64,000 nt of DNA from Lumbricus terrestris. Taxonomy: Eukaryota > Annelida > Clitellata > Crassiclitellata > Lumbricidae. Under the pieces are notes generated by a model. That model was not told where the DNA came from. It worked only from the letters and a program-made list of their open reading frames with translations, and ran no database searches. Within the stretch, counting starts at the first letter, position 1. Every line of letters begins with the position of its first letter. Both the position numbers and the translations under genes were made by a program. The stretch is taken from assembly GCA_949752735.1 (NCBI GenBank), contig OX457036.1:92670868-92734867 (forward strand), given 5' to 3'. This document shows, one piece after another, positions 1-10,597 of this stretch.

Positions 1-1
1 A

Positions 2-2221
2 TACTGCGGTCGTGTGGTTACTGCTGCTGGAACTCGACCATCACCATCCAATGTGCAAGCTATCACTGAGGCCAGAGCTCCTCAGAATTCCACTGAACTG
101 AGGGCATTTCTTGGTATGCTGAATTTTTACAACGCAGACCTGCCACATTTAGCCACCATACTGGAACCGATGCACAATCTCTTGCGTAAAAATGTTACGT
201 GGCATTGGGATACAGAAACCCAAACATCTTTTCAAGAAGCCAAAGATTTGTTGACCAATTCCAACCTACTCACTCATTACGACGAGCAGAAAGATTTAAT
301 TGTGGCGTGTGACTCTTCTCCATACGGTGTGGGGGCAGTACTGTCACATATCATGGAAGATGGTTCAGAAAGGCCTATCGCTTTTGCTTCACGGACTTTG
401 AATTCAGCTGAACGAAATTACTCTCAACTGGATAAAGAAGGATTGGCTTTAGTCTTTGGAGTAAAGAAATATCACCAGTTTGTTTATGGCCGGAAATTCA
501 TCCTGACCACAGACCACAAACCATTGCTGGGGTTGTTTGGTGATGAAAAAGCTGTTCCGCAAATGGCTTCTCCACGATTGATTCGGTGGATTTTGACATT
601 ATCAGGGTACGATTATAAACTGAAATTTAAAGAAGGCTGCCACAACGGGAATGCAGATTGTCTGAGCCGTTTACCACTGGAAGTCAGTGAGTCAGACAGT
701 GATGTTCCGGGTGAGGTCATTCAATCACTAGAGATGGTCAATGAATTGGTCGACGCAGCCACTATCAAGGCGCAAACATTCAAGGACCCAGTTTACAGTC
801 AAGTGATGTATCACTGTCGTCGAGGTTGGCCAGATAGGTGTCCATCTGAGAAATTACGTCCATTTTTCCAAGTCAGAGCAGAATTAAGCCTACAGGATGG
901 ATGTTTATTGCGAGGTTGTCGAGTGATTGTGCCAACCAAGAGTCAGGCAGTCATTCTTCAGGAATTACATGAAATGCACCCTGGAGTCTGTCGTATGAAG
1001 GCTTTGGCTCGAAACTATGTGTGGTGGCCAGGCCTAGACAAAGAGATCGAAAACCTGGTGCAGCAGTGTCAGCCGTGTCAAGTTCATCGACATGCTCCAG
1101 AGAAGGCTCCACTGCACCCATGGGAGTACCCCTCACGACCGTGGGAGCGGTTACATGTAGACTATGCAGGACCCTTCTATGGGAAAATGTTTTTGATCAT
1201 TGTGGATGCTTATAGCAAATGGATTGAGATCCATATTCAGTCCACAGCGACATCTACGGCGACCATTGAGAGTCTGGTGCAGACGTTTGCCACTCACGGC
1301 TTGCCTGAACAAGTTGTGTCGGACAACGGTTCATGCTTCACTAGTGACGAGTTTCGCACATTTCTGAGCAGAAACGCAATTCAGCAGATCTTAGTGGCGC
1401 CATTTCATCCCTCTTCCAATGGTCAGGCAGAGAGAGTTGTCCAGTCCTTCAAGGAAGCGATGAGGAAATCAGAGAATAGCCGCTCTAGTCTGCAGAGAAG
1501 AGTCTCTAGATTTCTCTTCACCTACCGTATAACTCCACACACAGTTACAGGTCTGTCACCAGCTGAACTTTTAATGAATCGGACGCTCAGAACAAGATTT
1601 GATGGGTTGAGACCCAACCTTTCTTCTCGAGTTCAGCAGAAACAGATGAAACAGAAATCCATCCACGATCAACATGCTCGTCCAAGACCTTTTGAAGTTG
1701 GAGATAAAGTGTATGCTCGCAATTTTAGCACGCACGTGGATTCTGGTCAGAAATGGATCCCGGGTAAAATTGTGGAGCTTACGGGACCAGTTTCAGGTAA
1801 AGTGCAGCTGGAAACTGGAGCCATCATTAGAAGGCATTTTGACCATACCATTAAAAGGTGGACAGCACCACTGGACATTTCTGAGGGCACGGGTGACATT
1901 GACCGCGGCCAATGGAACGAGGCAACAGGAAGCGTGGCAACTTCAACACCACAAAGTAATATGGACAGCGGCCAACGGAACGAGGCAACCGGAAGCGTGG
2001 CTACTTCAACACCAAAAAGAAGGTTGCAGAGAACGGCATCAGAAACAGCACCTGCTATCCAAGAGTATTGTCCTGACGGGCAGGGTGATTTGGCAGAGTA
2101 TATTCCTCAGGAAAATCAGCCCCTGCAGCCAGCACTTGCAGTACCGGAACGACATTCTGAGAGGCTTCGGAAACCTCCGGCATATCTCAAGGATTTCGTG
2201 TGTACATCCAGGCCAGAATAA
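2..2221 (+). CDS. pol: Ty3/Gypsy retrotransposon Pol polyprotein, C-terminal part
   Basis: The frame is open to the left edge, so the protease and most of the reverse transcriptase lie outside the window. What remains, in order: the end of the RT (STELRAFLGMLNFY, near residue 30); an RNase H domain with acidic residues in VACDSSPYGVGA, LDKEGLAL, TTDHKPLL and GNADCLSR; an integrase zinc-binding domain ending CQPCQ; the DDE integrase core, with Asp in VDYAGP, Asp in SDNGSCF and Glu in GQAERVV; and a C-terminal integrase tail. All catalytic residues I looked for are present and no stop interrupts the frame, so this part is not visibly decayed. Near the C-terminus a segment containing NEATGSVATSTP occurs twice in tandem. 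The layout matches metazoan K02A2.6-like Gypsy elements. The element probably lies in intron 1 of P450 gene D, in the opposite orientation. Confidence 0.93.
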   Translation, partial: YCGRVVTAAGTRPSPSNVQAITEARAPQNSTELRAFLGMLNFYNADLPHLATILEPMHNLLRKNVTWHWDTETQTSFQEAKDLLTNSNLLTHYDEQKDLIVACDSSPYGVGAVLSHIMEDGSERPIAFASRTLNSAERNYSQLDKEGLALVFGVKKYHQFVYGRKFILTTDHKPLLGLFGDEKAVPQMASPRLIRWILTLSGYDYKLKFKEGCHNGNADCLSRLPLEVSESDSDVPGEVIQSLEMVNELVDAATIKAQTFKDPVYSQVMYHCRRGWPDRCPSEKLRPFFQVRAELSLQDGCLLRGCRVIVPTKSQAVILQELHEMHPGVCRMKALARNYVWWPGLDKEIENLVQQCQPCQVHRHAPEKAPLHPWEYPSRPWERLHVDYAGPFYGKMFLIIVDAYSKWIEIHIQSTATSTATIESLVQTFATHGLPEQVVSDNGSCFTSDEFRTFLSRNAIQQILVAPFHPSSNGQAERVVQSFKEAMRKSENSRSSLQRRVSRFLFTYRITPHTVTGLSPAELLMNRTLRTRFDGLRPNLSSRVQQKQMKQKSIHDQHARPRPFEVGDKVYARNFSTHVDSGQKWIPGKIVELTGPVSGKVQLETGAIIRRHFDHTIKRWTAPLDISEGTGDIDRGQWNEATGSVATSTPQSNMDSGQRNEATGSVATSTPKRRLQRTASETAPAIQEYCPDGQGDLAEYIPQENQPLQPALAVPERHSERLRKPPAYLKDFVCTSRPE

Positions 2222-2476
2222 CGCCTGATGGACCGTATTTGAGAGGTGAGGGGAAGTCTACCCCAAACCTCATTTAAAATTATGATTTGTTATTTTTAGT
2301 TTTAACATTGACATTTTAATTAATGCTCAGACAATTAATGTGGACCTTTGAACTTTGGGGAAAGCAGTGTAGTATCTATGGACTGATATGTGATCCATGT
2401 TTGGATCAGCCATCTTGAAGAAAGTTCTAGATCGAAGTAGAGGTTGATATGTTTCATTAAACGCTTAAATATTACA
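2222..2476 (+). mobile_element. 3' end of the Gypsy element: polypurine tract and possible short LTR
   Basis: After the pol stop there is a purine-rich run, TTTGGGGAAAGCAG, ending at 2367. It is followed by TGTAGTAT at 2368, a usual LTR start. A matching imperfect inverted end, ATATTACA, finishes at 2476. That would be a 109-bp LTR, which is short. The 5' LTR is outside the window, so the boundaries cannot be confirmed by comparing two copies. Confidence 0.4.
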
Positions 2477-2732
2477 GCTATAGGCTGAAATAAGAAAATT
2501 TGAAAGTGAAAAAGTAGCATTTATTACCTCTAGCAAGAACGCGCGCATCACATTGCATTTAATAGGCATAATAGCATAATGAAATGGAACGGGACCAGAG
2601 CTAAATATAAACAAAGACACACGTATAGGCCTACATCTATTAACAAAATAATATTTTCAAATGTGATGTATAAATATGTAGCTAGTCCTCTGTTACAAAT
2701 AGGCGATATGCACCAAGACGCTTATCACATAC

Positions 2733-2965
2733 TTGTTTCCTGCTTTGAACGTGAAGACTGGTCCAAGTTCATTGGCCTTTCTCATGAAGAATTCCGCCAG
2801 GTTATCAAAGCCACTTATAAATGGCAATGATCCGACAAGAGGCAAAGATGGAAGCGAGGGTGGGAGGAGACGCTTGGCTCTTCCTTTGGACATCCACCAC
2901 CGGAGAACGAAATGGGAACCACAGAATATTCCGACGAAGAGGACTACCTCCGCTGGCCGCAACAT
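2733..2965 (-). CDS. Cytochrome P450 gene D, exon 1 only
   Basis: This minus-strand exon encodes about 77 residues: a start Met, a hydrophobic N-terminal membrane anchor, a basic stop-transfer stretch (SKGRAKR), the proline-rich hinge PPSLPSLPLVGSLPF and the start of the catalytic domain. It is 233 bp, exactly the length of exon 1 in genes A, B and C. It ends at a consensus donor (GTATGTG, first base 2732) in the same phase. Exon 2 should follow at lower coordinates, but none of the DNA to the left edge resembles it and a Gypsy element occupies that space. The remaining exons are therefore probably outside the window. It could instead be a stranded exon of a broken gene. At the DNA level it is very close to gene A exon 1. 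Confidence 0.8.
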
Positions 2966-3259
2966 AATTTTATTATTTCGTGTTGCTGACGATGAACGGA
3001 CGGACAGTGTCAGATGAAAGCTACGAACAACGAAATAAGTAAATCTCTATTCCAATATTATATATAGCCTACACGGTTCGCGTCTAGCATTTTTTTACAG
3101 TATTATGAATATAATTAATGATTAATTATGCATGTAGGCCCCTACGAGTTGATGTCTTAGTGTCATATACGTATTTATTTACGTATGTAGGCCTAAATGT
3201 CTGTGTGTTGATGTGAATTATATTCGCATGCCTACATATAGGCTAAGTATGTATGTAAT

Positions 3260-5465
3260 GTACATTTAAGAAAGTTAAATTGCAAGCCGAAAAAGATTAT
3301 TATGCATCCGAATTTTTAATCCATAGTAATAACCTTAAAAAAACCTGGGGTCTTCTGAGGAGTATACTGGATAGAGATACTAACAGAGAAACTGTAATTA
3401 CTGCATTGAATGTAAATGGTGAACAAATTACTGACCCTCAGACTATAGCAACTAAATTCAATAATTTCTTCACAGGCATTGCACAATCTCTTGTTAATAA
3501 AATACCTGCTGCAGCTAACTCTTTTTTCTCCTACTTATCCCAACCCCTTCCACATTCTATAGCATTAATTCCTTCTACACCTTGTGAAATAATGAACCTT
3601 GCGCATACCATTCGCACTACGCATAGTAAAGGAGTCGATGGAATTGACCCTGCCATAGCCCTATTAACACTGCCTAAAATTGCAATTCCGCTATCAGAGA
3701 TTATCAACTGCTCATTTACCACTGGAGTATTCCCCTCTGCATTGAAAACTGCCAAGGTCATACCCATTCATAAAAAGGGCCCGAGGGACAATGTTTCTAA
3801 CTACAGACCGATTTCTGTACTCCCATTCTTTGCCAAAATATTTGAAAAATTAATGTATGCACGTTTAGATAGTTTTTTTATCAAAAGAGAAAGTACTATT
3901 TCAGTCTCAGCATGGATTCCAACAGGGTCATTCTACCTACATGCCCCTTCTAAGCATACAAGACAAAATCTCTAATGCAATTGAAAATAACGAATACTCC
4001 CTTGGTATCTTCCTTGATGTAGCTAAAGCCTTTGATTCTGTAAATCATCATATTTTGATCAAAAAACTTTATAACTATGGAATTAGAGGGACACAATTAC
4101 AATGGTTTGTTAGCTATCTTGAAAATCGTTTTCAACTGGTTTCTGTTAACAATTGCACTTCTGATCTACAACTCATTTCTCACGGTGTCCCTCAAGGATC
4201 TAATCTTGGACCTCTTTTATTTTTAATCTATATTAATGATTTACCTAATGTATCGCCTTCTATGTATTTTGTACTATTTGCTGATGATTCCAACTTATTT
4301 CATTCTGATAAATCTATTGATACCCTATTCGACACTGTTAATTCTGAGCTTCACCGAGTCGTTGATTGGTTTCGATCAAATAAACTTACTCTAAATTTCG
4401 ATAAAACCAACTACATCCTCTTCAGATCCCATAAGAAAAAATATCCCAATGAACTTCCTATTCTACTTATTGAAGGGACTCCTATCACCCAAGTAACATC
4501 CACAAAATTTTTGGGCGTATACATTGACCAGCATCTAAATTGGAAGGAACACATCAATAATATCTCTAGCAAAATTGCTAAGACTGTTGGTGTGCTTTTT
4601 TCGCTCATCTAAACTGATTCCTGTCTCTATCCGGTCTATGCTATACTATTCTCTTATTTATCCTTATTTAACATACTGTAATTTAATTTAGACGTCTACT
4701 TACAAATCTAATTTTATCAGACTAGTCACCCTTCAAAAATATGCAATCCGTTTTATAGCTAATATTCCTCGCCGAGCCCACACCGCTCTGTATTTCAAGG
4801 AATTTGGATTATTAAAGATCGATCAAATTAGGCACTTGCAAATAGGAGAGTTTATGTACCGTTATAACCATGGCCTATTACCACTTGTATTTAATGATTT
4901 CTTTAACCTTACCTCTGATCGCCACTCTTATTCAACTAGAAAATTAACTGTTTATGACCTTCTCTACGCACATAATAATACTCGTCGATTCTCTATACAA
5001 TATACTGGCTCCCAATGTTGGAACTCTCTCCCTACACATCTTCATTCCCTACCTAACACAAGATTATTTAAGCATAAACTTCGCCTTTATCTACTTAAAA
5101 CACTTCCTGATATGTAATGGTTAAGGTTTCTGCTCAGTGGTTTCGCCAAGCCTTTAAGTCTTTAAGTTAAGTCTTTAGTTAAGTCATTAGTTAAGAGTTG
5201 TTTTTCTCGTTATATACAGAAATGTCGATTGCTTAATTTGTTTTTCTCTCTTCCTCATCATTTTTTTTATTCCTGCAATTGAATGTTCTGTCATGTTTTT
5301 TCTTATATATTTTACATGAATTATGGGTGGCCCTATTAGCGGGATTTTACATCCCTTCTGGGTCTCCCCCTCTTCACCAAATTCATGTTAATGTATTATT
5401 CACTGCCATAATTGTATCATGTTTGTGTGTTGTTTTGGTTGAGGAAAAAAAAATAAATAAATACA
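3260..5465 (+). mobile_element. Degenerate non-LTR retrotransposon (LINE), 5'-truncated
   Basis: Reverse-transcriptase coding sequence appears from about 3265 with no upstream endonuclease, so the copy is 5'-truncated. The 3' end is marked by an A-rich tail with ATAAATAAATA ending near 5465. The protein signature is of the Jockey/CR1/L2 kind. No target-site duplication could be fixed because the 5' end is not sharply defined. It lies upstream of P450 gene D, between genes D and A. Confidence 0.85.
3280..5117 (+). pseudogene. LINE reverse transcriptase, frameshifted
   Basis: Three pieces in different frames form one RT. The first (3280 to about 3910) carries the fingers motifs KVIPIHKKG and NYRPISVLP. 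The second (about 3911-4612) carries FLDVAKAFDSVNH, HGVPQGSNLGPLLF and the catalytic FADD box in FVLFADDSNLF. The third (ending 5117) carries the conserved C-terminal WNSLP motif. A one-base shift near 3910 separates the first two. A second shift near 4608 and an in-frame stop in the linker (about 4690) separate the last. Polymerase Asp residues survive but the frame does not, so the copy is dead. Confidence 0.88.
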
Positions 5466-6599
5466 TGTATAGGACTATTGTGTCTGTATTTATGTATGAC
5501 CGTGTGTCTATATGAATGCATAGACTATATTTGGAATCGCATAGTATTGTATCTATAAATTAATGGATCGCCTCTCGCAGTGCATGCGATGTGCAGATGT
5601 ATGTAAGTGAGCATGCTATGTATTAAGGTGGGCTCTGTTTGTCTGCATGAATGCATCCAGAAATATAGCGTGTCTCAAATATCTCAAAGAAGCACTACAG
5701 ACATAGCTTTCAAACAGATGAGATTTTTAATACGGTGTGAAATGTCTATAATTGAATAGGGTCAAGTGCATCAACAGTTAGGTCTACAGAAAACTATGTG
5801 TGCGCAACGGAGACACATTATTGCATACCGTATACATTTGTGCCCATGCATATCAGCAGGGCCTACGTTTATCATTATCGATTATTATTTATGCAGTGGT
5901 GTATGCAGAGGCATAGAGCTACTTAGCCTTCACTGGTGCCCAGAGCCTTCAGTAATAGAAGGCTCTGCTGGTGCCCATTATATTTACGCAAGTAAATATT
6001 ATGACAATGACGGGCGCTCATTTTGTGACACTCACAGTCATGCGTAGGCTACACGTATGTACGCACGCATACGCCTAACGCCTAGAGCAGTAACTGTTAA
6101 CTGCGTATACTGACTCCGATTAAAAGTTTGCCTACATTCTAATGCAATACATATATGCTACTGAAAACGAATAGCACAATTACCACTTACCAAGTCTTTA
6201 AGACTGCACTAAAAGTCGACAGTTATAGCTTCGTGAAACCTCTGTGTTAGCAAGGCAATGCGTTGTAGGCCTAGCGTTAGCTCAGCGTCTACTTTCCATG
6301 ACCTTCATATCTCCAGTTGACTTTTTGGAGTAGGCTATTCACCCTATGCACAGAAACATCGTGACCAGAAAAATGCGTTCTAGCCTACATGCAGTTGACT
6401 GAGTATTATTTGTGAAAGTAAAGCTGTTCACATACTTGTTGTCTGCTTATCGTAAGTGATAAGCTGTGAAAGTTTAATTCTGTTCTTAACTGTTTCCTAT
6501 TGACAAGTTTCTTAGTTCGCAAATGGATCCTTTAAATTGATTTGGTATCTGGGCATATAATTCCGTTGGCGTTATACTTAGGATCGCACATTCTAAGAC
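5466..6599. other. No gene seen
   Basis: AT-rich non-coding DNA between the LINE and the MITE at 6608. Only short chance frames; no splice-flanked P450-like exon, RNA gene or transposon terminus recognised. Confidence 0.5.
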
Positions 6600-6607
6600 T
6601 TTCAAAC

Positions 6608-6814
6608 CAGGGCTGTTTTTAAGGAATTTTTAGAACTGCACATCCTCTCCTCTCCTTTCTCGTCCTCCATGGTAAATTACTTCCAATCTGAGGAAAATGG
6701 CCTATTTTTTACTAGTTTCAACTGCACAGAATGTGACGGAAGTGCTTCTACAACTGCACGAATCCATTTAGAACTGCACATTTTGTGTAGAACTGCACGT
6801 TAAAAAAAGCCCTG
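6608..6814. mobile_element. hAT-like MITE, 207 bp
   Basis: The ends are inverted repeats: CAGGGCTGTTTTTAA on the left, and the complement of CAGGGCTTTTTTTAA on the right. The element is flanked by an exact 8-bp direct repeat, TTTCAAAC (6600-6607 and 6815-6822), the duplication length of hAT transposons. The interior has no ORF and repeats AGAACTGCAC several times. A related fragment in reverse orientation lies near 21490-21560. Confidence 0.85.
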
Positions 6815-6822
6815 TTTCAAAC

Positions 6823-8394
6823 CATAGACTACAGGTTTACTTTGTGAGGCAGCAGTTTAAAATTTGCATTGGAAAACGAATTAGGCCTACACAGAAGACG
6901 ATTGCTTGAAACTGGATGGAAATCTGACATAAACTGAAAATGACTGACAATAATGTCATATGCGCTTCAGAGTTGATTTTTGATGCTCGCTATATTAAAT
7001 TTCGGAATGAATGAATGAGTTAATATAATTATTTAAAATGTGCTTCGTACTTTTAGAAGCATGCGTCAATTATATAGTTTTTGTGGCGTTTTATGGACAC
7101 GGTGTATTGACGCTAGCTGCAGCCTGAACAACGCGCATAGCCCATGATAGTCTGTGTGGAACTTGTCCTTCGGGGCCTCGGCTGACAGCAGCTGAGGCTG
7201 GAGCTCGCTACGGCTGATAAGAGTCAATCCACTTAACGTAACAGATCATGCACTATGCGCATTCGTTTGCAAAGCACAACACACACAGCCTCTCTATGTG
7301 AGACATGCATTATCAGTAACTACAGTTCACTACAGACTGTATAATTACATGGCTACTCTCGTACCAGGACATTATTATTATGTGCGCATTTATAGGCAAT
7401 TCGACCATTATTTTGGCTTCATTCGCAAATTATAGTATCGGAGGACCGACTTACGACACTAACCTTAATCTTAATCCTAATCGAACTCACGACGCTAAAC
7501 CTGACCATAAGTAAACAGCACTTCGGTCCCCGATACTATAGCTATGCCGCATCATATAGCCTACGTATTTGGGATGGAATGAGATAACAAAGTACCTGTT
7601 TCACTCGAACTCTAAGACTTGCTAACTTTAATTAATTATAGGAGTAGGCTATATCATTTGAGTAAAGAACATTGTCGGTGACCGATAGTCAGAGTGTGCG
7701 AGACAGTACCTACCCACTAACTCCATGCTATTATTATAAGTTATATAACAGCATGGAGACGCAACATAATCTGCCATCTGTTGAAACGTGCCATAAGCAA
7801 GACGCTCATTCTTCACTCCATCTCTTGTCTCTGGCAACCGAGCTGGAATCTTAGATTGCTATCCGAGGAAAACCTCTGATGCGACGCAACGCTCGTCAGT
7901 AAGCTGGGGCCCTGCGCCATGCTTTCTGGAGGTGATTAAGAAAAGTGGAATTCTCAACAATTGATGTTGCGAAATGCATCGTGTTTCTTTCTTTATCAGC
8001 TGTCGCCAATTATAATCAGTAATCACACTCAACGCTGGACACAGATCGAAAGAGTGATCCTCACCTCAAAAGGTAACTCTTGTAATCTTATGTGGTCGAA
8101 CGCTCAATAATAAAGTTGCAAATAACCTGTCTTGTCTCTGTTCATGAAGTGAACAATTATCATGAACCATGTTTACGAATCGACAGGATTGGAATTCGTT
8201 GATTAAGTTCTACATGTGCGCGGACTGTGCCCAAAATGGTGATCTTTCTATTTTTCTAATTATCTAAACCTCTAAGGGTTGAAGTTGTAGGCTACCCTCA
8301 AAATTCCAATATCAATATCATTTTTTATTACACTGCATTAAAGCAAACGAACTCGATATCAGCAGCAAACAATAGCGGTCAGCCTCTTAGGTTA
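6823..8394. other. Non-coding, with a 110-bp foldback element
   Basis: No gene recognised. At 7431-7540 an inverted repeat starting TATAGTATCGG and ending CCGATACTATA encloses about 80 bp with degenerate CCTAA-like repeats; it looks like a small foldback MITE. A second small inverted repeat (CTCCATGCT/AGCATGGAG) lies at 7721-7759. Confidence 0.45.
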
Positions 8395-8763
8395 GGCACA
8401 TCCTCCTCTCTCTATGCCATCAGAAAGCTCAAAACCCATGGCCTCTCCTCCTCATCCATCCATAATGTTACCAAAGCTACTACGGTACTGTTGCTAAACT
8501 ACTTTATGCCTCCCCATCCTGGTGGGGTCTCACCCTGGCCTCTGACAGAGAACGCCTCGAAAAACTCCTAAAAAGAGCAAAACGCCTAGGTTACTTAGAG
8601 CAAACCTTCCCAACTGTCTCCGAACTTGCCAACATAGCTGATGCAAAACTCCTTTTCTCCATTATACACAACCCCAAACATGTACTTCACCAACTCCTAC
8701 CTCCTCTCCGACCCCCTCCTCCTCTCACCAACTACATGTAAGACCTAGAGCACACAACTATAC

Positions 8764-9865
8764 TAGGGTGACCATTTTCTGGCCATCAAAAACCGGGACA
8801 CTTTTTGGAAAAATATCAATGGTAGGCCTAATTCCTTAACTACAGGGCCATAGGCTCACGATCGAAGGCCTAACCCTATACGCAGTGGCGGCGCCAGGAT
8901 TTCAGTTTTGGGGGCTGAAACCTCCCGGAGGAAATTTTCCATTTTCATCCGCCAAAATTTCTGACGACTTTTTTTAGTCATCCGGTAGAAAATTGTGGAA
9001 ATATTTCATTTTTGCATGCAAAAAACCAGATAGCTAAGCCCCCTTTTTAGGGGGCTTAGCCTTTTATAGGGGGCTTAGCCCCTAGCCCTAGCCCCCCCCC
9101 CCCTAGCTCCGCCACTGCCTATACGCTCAATTAAATTTAATGCTGAACATAGATTTCAGTGTAAAAATCTACATCCTGCTATAGGCGTCAGTGCATTGAG
9201 TGCAGTGCTCTTTTATAATATTATTGAGAATAGTCTCTCAATCGGATCACAGTGGGTAATCTAGTCCAGAGGAAGTTTATGTTTTCTGGGGCGCACAGGA
9301 GCGTACGGCGGACGACCGCAGATCGAGGCGTTCAGCACCGAGCAGGGAAAGGGTTTTGGGAGGAAATGTGCTCCTCAGGACTCGACATCCGATTTTTTTG
9401 TTCCACATTACAATGACACCATTTAAAGTTGTCGAATGAAATTGCTGCATTTCAGTGCTGGCATGAGCGGTCGAACTCCCATTACTACCCAGAGGCGACC
9501 TGCTGAAGTCGATATAGATCTTGGACCGCCATTAGGCCTATCATGAAAACTTTCTCGTTACACCATTATAATTCTTTAAACCTATTAACTAAACTCACAA
9601 GCCTACTAAAGATGTAGGCTAATATAGGCATAATATTAAATATGTCAATAAATTGACAACTTCTCTTTCGTTACGATTTTTTAAGGATTACAAACTACAC
9701 TTTGTTTTGTGATAGGCTACATAAAACTGACGTTTTCAAAATTCAAATTTCCTTCTCACCAAAAACCGGGACAATTTGGTCACTTTGCTTAAGTTGTCGG
9801 GACACCGGGACGCACAACGAAAAACCGGGACATGTCCCGGAAAACCGGGACGTATGGTCACCCTA
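8764..9865. mobile_element. hAT-like non-autonomous element inserted in the LINE
   Basis: Terminal inverted repeats TAGGGTGACCA at the left and TGGTCACCCTA at the right. The 8-bp target duplication AACTATAC is exact (8756-8763 and 9866-9873). Near both ends the phrase ACCGGGACA recurs. There is no transposase ORF, so it depended on a partner. It is interrupted by the MITE at 8883-9117. Confidence 0.88.
8883..9117. mobile_element. hAT-like MITE nested in the preceding element, 235 bp
   Basis: Ends CAGTGGCGGCGCCAGG and the complement of CAGTGGCGGAGCTAGG (two mismatches in 16). The exact 8-bp duplication CCTATACG flanks it (8875-8882, 9118-9125). The interior contains GGGGGCTTAGCC repeated and a homopolymer C run near the right end. 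Its core shares the phrase TCTGACGACTTTTTTTAGTC with repeats near 18.9 and 61.4 kb. Confidence 0.88.
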
Positions 9866-10039
9866 AACTATACTCTCCCACTAAAGGACAATTCTCAATT
9901 TATGCCACGATCATTATATAAAAATATTTACTAGCTTACTTTGAGACTAACTAATTGAACTTTTATCTTTAATTATAATTCCTTATCTCTCTTGTTAACA
10001 TTTCTGCGTTATTGTCAGATTGTCTTTTCTCATTAAAAC

Positions 10040-10041
<2 letters not shown>

Positions 10042-10105
<64 letters not shown>
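10042..10105. repeat. (TA)n microsatellite
   Basis: A run of about 30 TA units directly follows the 3' end of the split LINE. It probably grew from the LINE tail. Confidence 0.9.
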
Positions 10106-10107
<2 letters not shown>

Positions 10108-10597
10108 CATGAGGAGAGAGAACGAATAAGAGGAAATTCTGCCGATTACAAAATGTTTATGTCATCCCTAATAATTGAAGCTTCATGAAATCCCCTACAA
10201 ACAAATTGCGACGTTACAGTAGGCTACCATAGCTGTTTGAAGGATAATTTCTCAAGTAAAACTCAATAAGAAAGACATTCATCAACACTATTGAAGATCA
10301 AAGTTGTTTTTTGGATAATTTATTATGCGACGAGAAATACATTAACCATGGCAGTGTCTTAGGATCTAGGCTCAACACAAAATTAGTTACAAATAGGCCT
10401 ACTGCAAAAGCGCAAGTAGATAAAAAAAGTCATATTGTCAAGTTAAAATTGAGCAGAGCTCTACTAATTAAATAATTATGAGACAAATGCGATGAAGTTT
10501 ACGAATATAATACAAGGTGGTATAAAATAGTCAGTGGACAAAAATCCTCATCATCATCAACAGCAAAATATCAACAACAACAACGTCATTATCATCC

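Larger units (their letters stand above)
8395..10041 (+). mobile_element. LINE 3' fragment, split by an hAT-like element
   Basis: Coding remains of a LINE reverse-transcriptase C-terminal region, with the recognisable run LLYASPSWWG and the motifs KRAKRLGY and HVLHQLLPPL. There is a one-base shift near 8487. The coding sequence stops at 8763 and resumes at 9866 in register once the inserted element and one copy of its 8-bp duplication are removed. It continues to a stop near 9930 and a 3' untranslated region that ends at a (TA)n tract. This LINE differs in sequence from the one at 3260-5465. Its 5' boundary is uncertain. Confidence 0.75.
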
